Positions 59,327 through 64,000 of a stretch of 64,000 nucleotides of DNA are shown here, piece by piece; the stretch's first letter is position 1; the number at the start of each line of letters is the position of its first letter. The notes beneath the pieces were generated by a model. That model saw only the letters and a program-made list of their open reading frames with translations. It made no database searches and was not told the DNA's origin. The DNA comes from Bacteroidales bacterium. Its GTDB lineage: Bacteria > Bacteroidota > Bacteroidia > Bacteroidales > GCA-2748055. Location: contig JACJXF010000002.1 in the NCBI GenBank assembly GCA_020636775.1, positions 124,001 through 188,000 on the forward strand, written 5' to 3'. The translations under genes and the position numbers were made by a program.

Positions 59327-62300
59327 TCATGATTTTAAATTTTTTCCGGATTTAACCTCCTTAAAACTTTTCCTGAATTCGGAAGGGGTTTTTCCAAATT
59401 CCTGTCTGAAACATTTCCGGAAATACTTTTCGTCATTAAAACCGGTCATATAGGCAACCTCAGTTACATTGTATTCCAGCGATTCGAGCAGGCGGCAGGC
59501 AATCTTAAGCCTCATTAGCCTTAGAAACTCAACCGGTGTGAGGCTGGTAAGACCTTTAATTTTATTGTAAAATACCGTTCTCCCAACCTCAGAAATGCTC
59601 ACCATTTTTTCAACATTAAAATCAGGATCGGAATAATTTTCATCAATAATTTTTACGATTTTTTTCAGAAACTCCTCGTCACGGGAGTTAATTTTGATGT
59701 TCCCCGGCTCAATTTCAGGTTTTCCTGAATACCGCTCAAAAATCAATTGCCTTTGCTTTAGCAGGCTTGAAATTATTGCATTCAGGTATCTGGAATTAAA
59801 GGGTTTCAGAATATATGCCTCCGCACCGCTCTCAAAGCCATCAATCTGGTTGTCAATGCCTGATTTTGCAGTCAGCATGATTACCGGCAAATGGCAGGTA
59901 TCAAAATTTTCTTTCACCTTTCTGGTGAATTCTATTCCATCCATAACGGGCATCATGACATCAGTAATTATCAGGTCAGGATGAAACTCCGAAATGATCT
60001 TAAGTCCTTCCAGTCCATTAGTTGCCGTAATAATGGTATACCTGTCGAATAGCCCCTGAGTAATGTATTTCAGGATTTCAGCATTATCTTCAATTACCAG
60101 AAGTTTGAATCTCTTTTCATCCGGATTAGTCTCTTTGTCATCCTCAGGTTCTTCAGGCTGACTGATATCCTGTATGAAGAACTTATGTGAATCGTCACTC
60201 ACATATTCTTTATCAGCCATTTGTTCCTGAGAGAAGTGGTCCTTTCCAATGGGTAACTGTAAAGTAAAAGTACTGCCTTTTTGAGCTTCACTCTGAACGA
60301 AAATGTCTCCTTTGTGAAGGCGCACCAGCTCGCGGGAAAGAGATAGTCCTATGCCCGTTCCCGAAAAACCACGGGCGTCGAATGACAGATTGGTGTAACG
60401 GTCGAAGAGGAGTGAGATTTTATCCTGAGATATCCCTTTTCCTTCATCTTTAACCTGTATTTCCACATATTTTTCAATCTCATTAACAAGAATCTTAAGT
60501 TCAATACTTCTGTTATCGGGCGTAAACTTGAATGCATTTGAAAGCAGATTGAACATAACGATATCCAGCTTTTCAGGATCTGCCCACAACAGGAATTCCT
60601 TTTTATTGGTTGAAAATGTGTAGTTGATATGGTTTTGCAGGGCCAGGTACTGGAAATTTTCAAATATTTGCCTGCTGAATTCAACGATTTCAATTTCCTG
60701 AACTCTCAGCTTCATTTTATTATTCTGAATTTTCCTGAAATCAAGTAACTGGTTAATAAGCCTGAGCATCTTTCTGCCATTTCGGTTTATGATCTCCAGA
60801 GGTTTAATGGCTGAGGGCGGGAGGTCTTTCACTTTCATCAGATCATCCAGAGGACCCAGAATCAGGGTCAAAGGAGTTCTGATCTCATGTGAAATATTAG
60901 TGAAAAACTGAAGCTTAATTTCGTTGATTCTCCTTTCAAGCCTGAGGTCGTTCCTCATATGGTAATATTTTGTAAAAATCCTTCTGGAGATTTCAAAAAG
61001 CAAAATCAGTAAAATGGCATAGATTCCGTAAGCAAGATTTGTTCTCCAGATCGGGGGGAGGATTTTAATCTTAATGGATCTGGGCATTTGATTCCATGTA
61101 CCATCCCAGTTGGCGGCTTTAACCTGAAAGACATAGCTGCCTGGCGGAATATTGGTATAGGTCGCTTTTCTTTGATTCCCGACTTCATTCCAGCTTTTCT
61201 CAAATCCCTCTAAAATGAAAGAGTATTTATTTTTAAGAGGATCGAAATAGCTCAGCGCAGTATATTCAAAACTAAAACTATTTTGATTATACGACAGGGT
61301 GATCTCGTCGAGGAATTCAATATTCTTTTTTATGGGAGAGTCAGGATCGCGGATATTAACATCCTTATTGTAAAGCTGGAAGTTTGCCAATACAATCGGC
61401 GGATCATACTCAGGCTTAATTAATTTCTCAGGGTTGATAACCAGGGCTCCGTTAATTGTCCCGAAAACCAGCAATCCAAGGTGAGTTTTGAGACAGGTGT
61501 TTTCCGAAAAGTTAGATGATACAAGTCCGTTGTCCTTATCATAATTTTCGAATGATTCTTTCTCCGGATCAAACCTGGAAATTCCATTCTCTGTGCTGAA
61601 CCAGAGAAATCCTTCATTATCCTCAAGAATACCGAATACAGCATCATTCACCAGTCCCTTCTGTGTATTGAAGTGAGTGTAATTAAATCCATCATCCTTA
61701 AACTTAAGTTTATTTACCCCTCCGCCAAAAGTGCCAAACCAAAGATTGTGTGCCTTATCTTCAAATATGTGAATTACATCATTGTAGCTGATGGTAGAGG
61801 TATCGGCGGGATTGTAATTAAAAGCTCTGAATATAGAAGAATCATTTTGGCCGGAGATGGATTCTTTCAGGTCCAGTCCGAAGGTCGTGGCAAGCCAGAA
61901 TCTGTTTTGGCTGTCTATAAATATTTGTCTTATTTCATTGCTGGATAAATTGGTATTCGACTGATTGAATCTTTTGCAAATCAACTTTTCAGGAGTCTTT
62001 CTTTCCACCAGAACCAGTCCTTCACCATAAGTGCCTATCCAGATGTTACCTGCAATATCTTCTCTTATCGAATAAACGAAATTACTGCTCAATGAGCCTG
62101 TATCATTAGGATCATTTACATAATGGTAAAATCGTAAATCACCATAATCACGGTTATATTCCCTGAGCGGCCTGGTGCTGATAGATACGCCTCCGCCTTT
62201 GGATCCCAGCCACAGGTAGCCTTTACTGTCCTGCATCATACAATAAACATTAAAACCCTGCAGATTTTCTTTAATCAGGGAAAGCTTTTCAATAGAGGCC

Positions 62301-63748
62301 TTTATAGAAAGTGTACTGTCATAGATATAGATATTTCCTGATTTGGTTGCCATCCATATATTGGACCGGTCATCTTCGAGAATTGACCTTACAACGTTTT
62401 CAGATTTATCATCAATTTTTTTTCTGGGGATAAGTTGCCGAAACGACGGGTTGGTAAAAATTACCTTATTTATCCCCCCGTTAAACTGCCCGGTTCCAAC
62501 CCAGAGCAGGCCTGATTTATCTTCGGTTATGCAGTGGACAAAATTTGAACTAATGGTATTTGGGTCATCCGGGTTATTTCTAAAAAACTCAAAAGATTCT
62601 GTTTCCGGATTGTATAGGGCAAGTCCGGCACCGTGCAATCCGATCCATATCCTGTCGCTCTTATCCTGATATATATATTGTCTTTCATCATCAACCAGAC
62701 TCTCAATTTCGGCGGGTGTCAGCTTGAAATATTTCTCGGTTTTGTTTTTTGGATCAATACGGCTTATTCCAAACCGGACCGTGTTTACCCACAACATTCC
62801 AGAGCGGTCTTCAAAAACCGATTTTATGGAAGGATTTTTGGCCATAAAAGATGAGAAATTGCCTGTTTCCGGATCATAAAGGCTTAAACCGGAATTCTCT
62901 GTGCCAATAATCAGTATGTTATTTTTACCTGATTTTACTATATTGATTTCGTTTCCCGGCAGTCCTCCCGGTCTGGCAGAAATGGTGGCAAAGACTCTCT
63001 TGTTTAAATTATATACAATTAAACCTTTTTTTCCTGTCCCGAAATAAACTTCATCGCCAAGCTGACTGGCTGCAGTGAATCCGGATTCGACAAAAAAATG
63101 CTGGAAATTATAATTCTCACTTTGGTTATCTTTCGATTCAAGCAGGTTTAAGCCTTGCTGGGTGCCAATCCACAAATCATCATTCGAGTCCTTCAATATC
63201 CAGTTTACTTTATTATTTGAGATCTGATTGACTCCCCTGCTAATAAAGTGACTCACCCGGTAATCATTTATTGCAGAATCATATTTCAATTTATAAACTC
63301 CTGAATTACTGGTTCCCAGCCAGATTTCATTTTTATTGAACTGGCAGAATCCGGTAATCTCGCTGTTTTTCTCCTCGTCAGAATCCTGATACTTAGGAAA
63401 GCTGGTAAACTTGTCTATACTCTCATCGAGATAATGAAGATATCCATCATGAGTCTTGACCCACAGAAAGCCTCGGAGGTCTTCCCAGATATTCACTATA
63501 CGGTTATTGGTCAATACATTTTTTTCACCAGGTGCAGCCTTATAGATTTTAAAGGAATAGCCATCATAACGATTAAGACCATCCATGGTTCCAAGCCACA
63601 AATAGCCTTTTTTATCGCAATAAATCGACAGAACAGAGTTTTGAGATAATCCATTCCTCGTGTCAAGATGCTCAAATCTTTCAATATCCAGTGCGAAAAG
63701 CCTGAATGTTGCAGAAATGAATAATATGGACAGGAAAAGATTCTTCAT
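59327..63748 (-). CDS. Hybrid two-component system (HTCS) regulator: Reg_prop, Y_Y_Y, HisKA, HATPase, REC, AraC HTH
   Basis: From ATG 63748 (MKNLFLSILFISATFRLFAL, a signal peptide) the protein is 1473 aa. About fourteen Reg_prop repeats (GYLWLGTMDGLNRYDG-type) form two periplasmic propellers, then a Y_Y_Y domain (YTNIPPGSYVFQVKAANWDG) and one membrane helix. HisKA has His954 in NISHEIRTP, followed by HATPase, a receiver with Asp1263 in ITDVMMP, and a C-terminal AraC-type HTH (NVTEVAYMTGFNDEKYFRKCF). HTCS proteins bind an oligosaccharide outside and switch on glycan-use genes; here the GH63-like and sulfatase-like operon is the nearest candidate target, though it is 10 kb away. The frame extends to 63826 without a good start. 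Confidence 0.95.
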   Translation of the reverse strand: MKNLFLSILFISATFRLFALDIERFEHLDTRNGLSQNSVLSIYCDKKGYLWLGTMDGLNRYDGYSFKIYKAAPGEKNVLTNNRIVNIWEDLRGFLWVKTHDGYLHYLDESIDKFTSFPKYQDSDEEKNSEITGFCQFNKNEIWLGTSNSGVYKLKYDSAINDYRVSHFISRGVNQISNNKVNWILKDSNDDLWIGTQQGLNLLESKDNQSENYNFQHFFVESGFTAASQLGDEVYFGTGKKGLIVYNLNKRVFATISARPGGLPGNEINIVKSGKNNILIIGTENSGLSLYDPETGNFSSFMAKNPSIKSVFEDRSGMLWVNTVRFGISRIDPKNKTEKYFKLTPAEIESLVDDERQYIYQDKSDRIWIGLHGAGLALYNPETESFEFFRNNPDDPNTISSNFVHCITEDKSGLLWVGTGQFNGGINKVIFTNPSFRQLIPRKKIDDKSENVVRSILEDDRSNIWMATKSGNIYIYDSTLSIKASIEKLSLIKENLQGFNVYCMMQDSKGYLWLGSKGGGVSISTRPLREYNRDYGDLRFYHYVNDPNDTGSLSSNFVYSIREDIAGNIWIGTYGEGLVLVERKTPEKLICKRFNQSNTNLSSNEIRQIFIDSQNRFWLATTFGLDLKESISGQNDSSIFRAFNYNPADTSTISYNDVIHIFEDKAHNLWFGTFGGGVNKLKFKDDGFNYTHFNTQKGLVNDAVFGILEDNEGFLWFSTENGISRFDPEKESFENYDKDNGLVSSNFSENTCLKTHLGLLVFGTINGALVINPEKLIKPEYDPPIVLANFQLYNKDVNIRDPDSPIKKNIEFLDEITLSYNQNSFSFEYTALSYFDPLKNKYSFILEGFEKSWNEVGNQRKATYTNIPPGSYVFQVKAANWDGTWNQMPRSIKIKILPPIWRTNLAYGIYAILLILLFEISRRIFTKYYHMRNDLRLERRINEIKLQFFTNISHEIRTPLTLILGPLDDLMKVKDLPPSAIKPLEIINRNGRKMLRLINQLLDFRKIQNNKMKLRVQEIEIVEFSRQIFENFQYLALQNHINYTFSTNKKEFLLWADPEKLDIVMFNLLSNAFKFTPDNRSIELKILVNEIEKYVEIQVKDEGKGISQDKISLLFDRYTNLSFDARGFSGTGIGLSLSRELVRLHKGDIFVQSEAQKGSTFTLQLPIGKDHFSQEQMADKEYVSDDSHKFFIQDISQPEEPEDDKETNPDEKRFKLLVIEDNAEILKYITQGLFDRYTIITATNGLEGLKIISEFHPDLIITDVMMPVMDGIEFTRKVKENFDTCHLPVIMLTAKSGIDNQIDGFESGAEAYILKPFNSRYLNAIISSLLKQRQLIFERYSGKPEIEPGNIKINSRDEEFLKKIVKIIDENYSDPDFNVEKMVSISEVGRTVFYNKIKGLTSLTPVEFLRLMRLKIACRLLESLEYNVTEVAYMTGFNDEKYFRKCFRQEFGKTPSEFRKSFKEVKSGKNLKS

Positions 63749-64000
63749 TCTTTTTAAACCGATCAATACTTTCGCTAAATATAGAATAATACGGATAAAG
63801 TTAGAATCTTTAATTTTGTAATTCAAACACAGGCGGCTGAAATGACTTATTATCCCTTAAAATGACAGCATTGTTATTCCTGAGATATTAGTCTGAAAGC
63901 ACTGTCTGTCAGGGGATTTTCTTTAATTTCAAGCAGGCCTGAAGTGCTTTACGGCATAATTAGTGATAAAATACCCCCATAAATGCGATTATTTTTCCCC

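Noticed and set aside
63827..64000. Possible gene at the right window edge
   Set aside because: Short frames on both strands stop quickly; nothing supportable is visible.

Overview
The window looks like a chromosome segment of a Bacteroidota member, probably a Bacteroidales/Marinilabiliales-type anaerobe. The reasons are: a secreted protein with a type IX secretion C-terminal sorting domain (14447-16564), a one-piece hybrid two-component regulator of the Reg_prop/Y_Y_Y/AraC type (59327-63748), a carboxypeptidase-regulatory-like TonB receptor, a fused ResB-CcsA cytochrome c assembly protein, a Bacteroidota-type tyrosine recombinase, and several TAnnTTTG-like -7 boxes. The species cannot be named from sequence alone.

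Layout. 1-9.8 kb is mostly ordinary: a YebC regulator, an LtrA-like membrane protein, a hybrid histidine kinase, a GH2 beta-galactosidase lipoprotein, a class II Fic protein and an unknown helical protein. About 9.85-24.94 kb is an AT-rich accessory island bounded by a decayed tyrosine recombinase (9984-10331, beside a strict 21-bp phased repeat array) and an intact one (23598-24836) next to tRNA-Cys. It holds a two-gene unit (nucleoside-deoxyribosyltransferase/TIR-like 469-aa protein plus a 50-aa protein), a HEPN gene split by an IS256-family element, a secreted Asp-box propeller, and a type I restriction-modification operon hsdM-hsdS-(DUF4268 protein)-hsdR.

25-29 kb carries an AAA ATPase preceded by two palindromes, a small regulator/membrane pair and a beta-carbonic anhydrase. 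About 29.06-32.97 kb is the most unusual stretch: three gene cassettes (lipoprotein; AbiL-like ATPase plus RloB; MazE/MazF). Each is opened and closed by complementary sequences and followed by a ~120-130 bp attC-like hairpin, as in an integron cassette array without an integrase (CALIN-like). The motifs do not follow the classical GTTRRRY core.

33-47 kb is housekeeping and metabolism: AEC permease, ResB-CcsA fusion, a probable D-glutamate-type module (enolase-superfamily epimerase, DUF1611 protein, PLP enzyme), ICMT-like methyltransferase framed by inverted 8-bp tandem arrays, FolB, an unlisted 55-aa CWC protein, SRPBCC and VOC proteins, an ECF sigma factor with two small membrane proteins, and an SNF-type Na+ symporter.

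47-64 kb: a glycan-related operon in which the sulfatase-like protein has lost its formylglycine cysteine and metal-ligand residues, next to a GH63-like hydrolase; a TonB receptor/DUF2271 pair; GSCFA protein and monoglyceride-lipase-like hydrolase; SufE-DUF59-QueG operon; and the large hybrid regulator.
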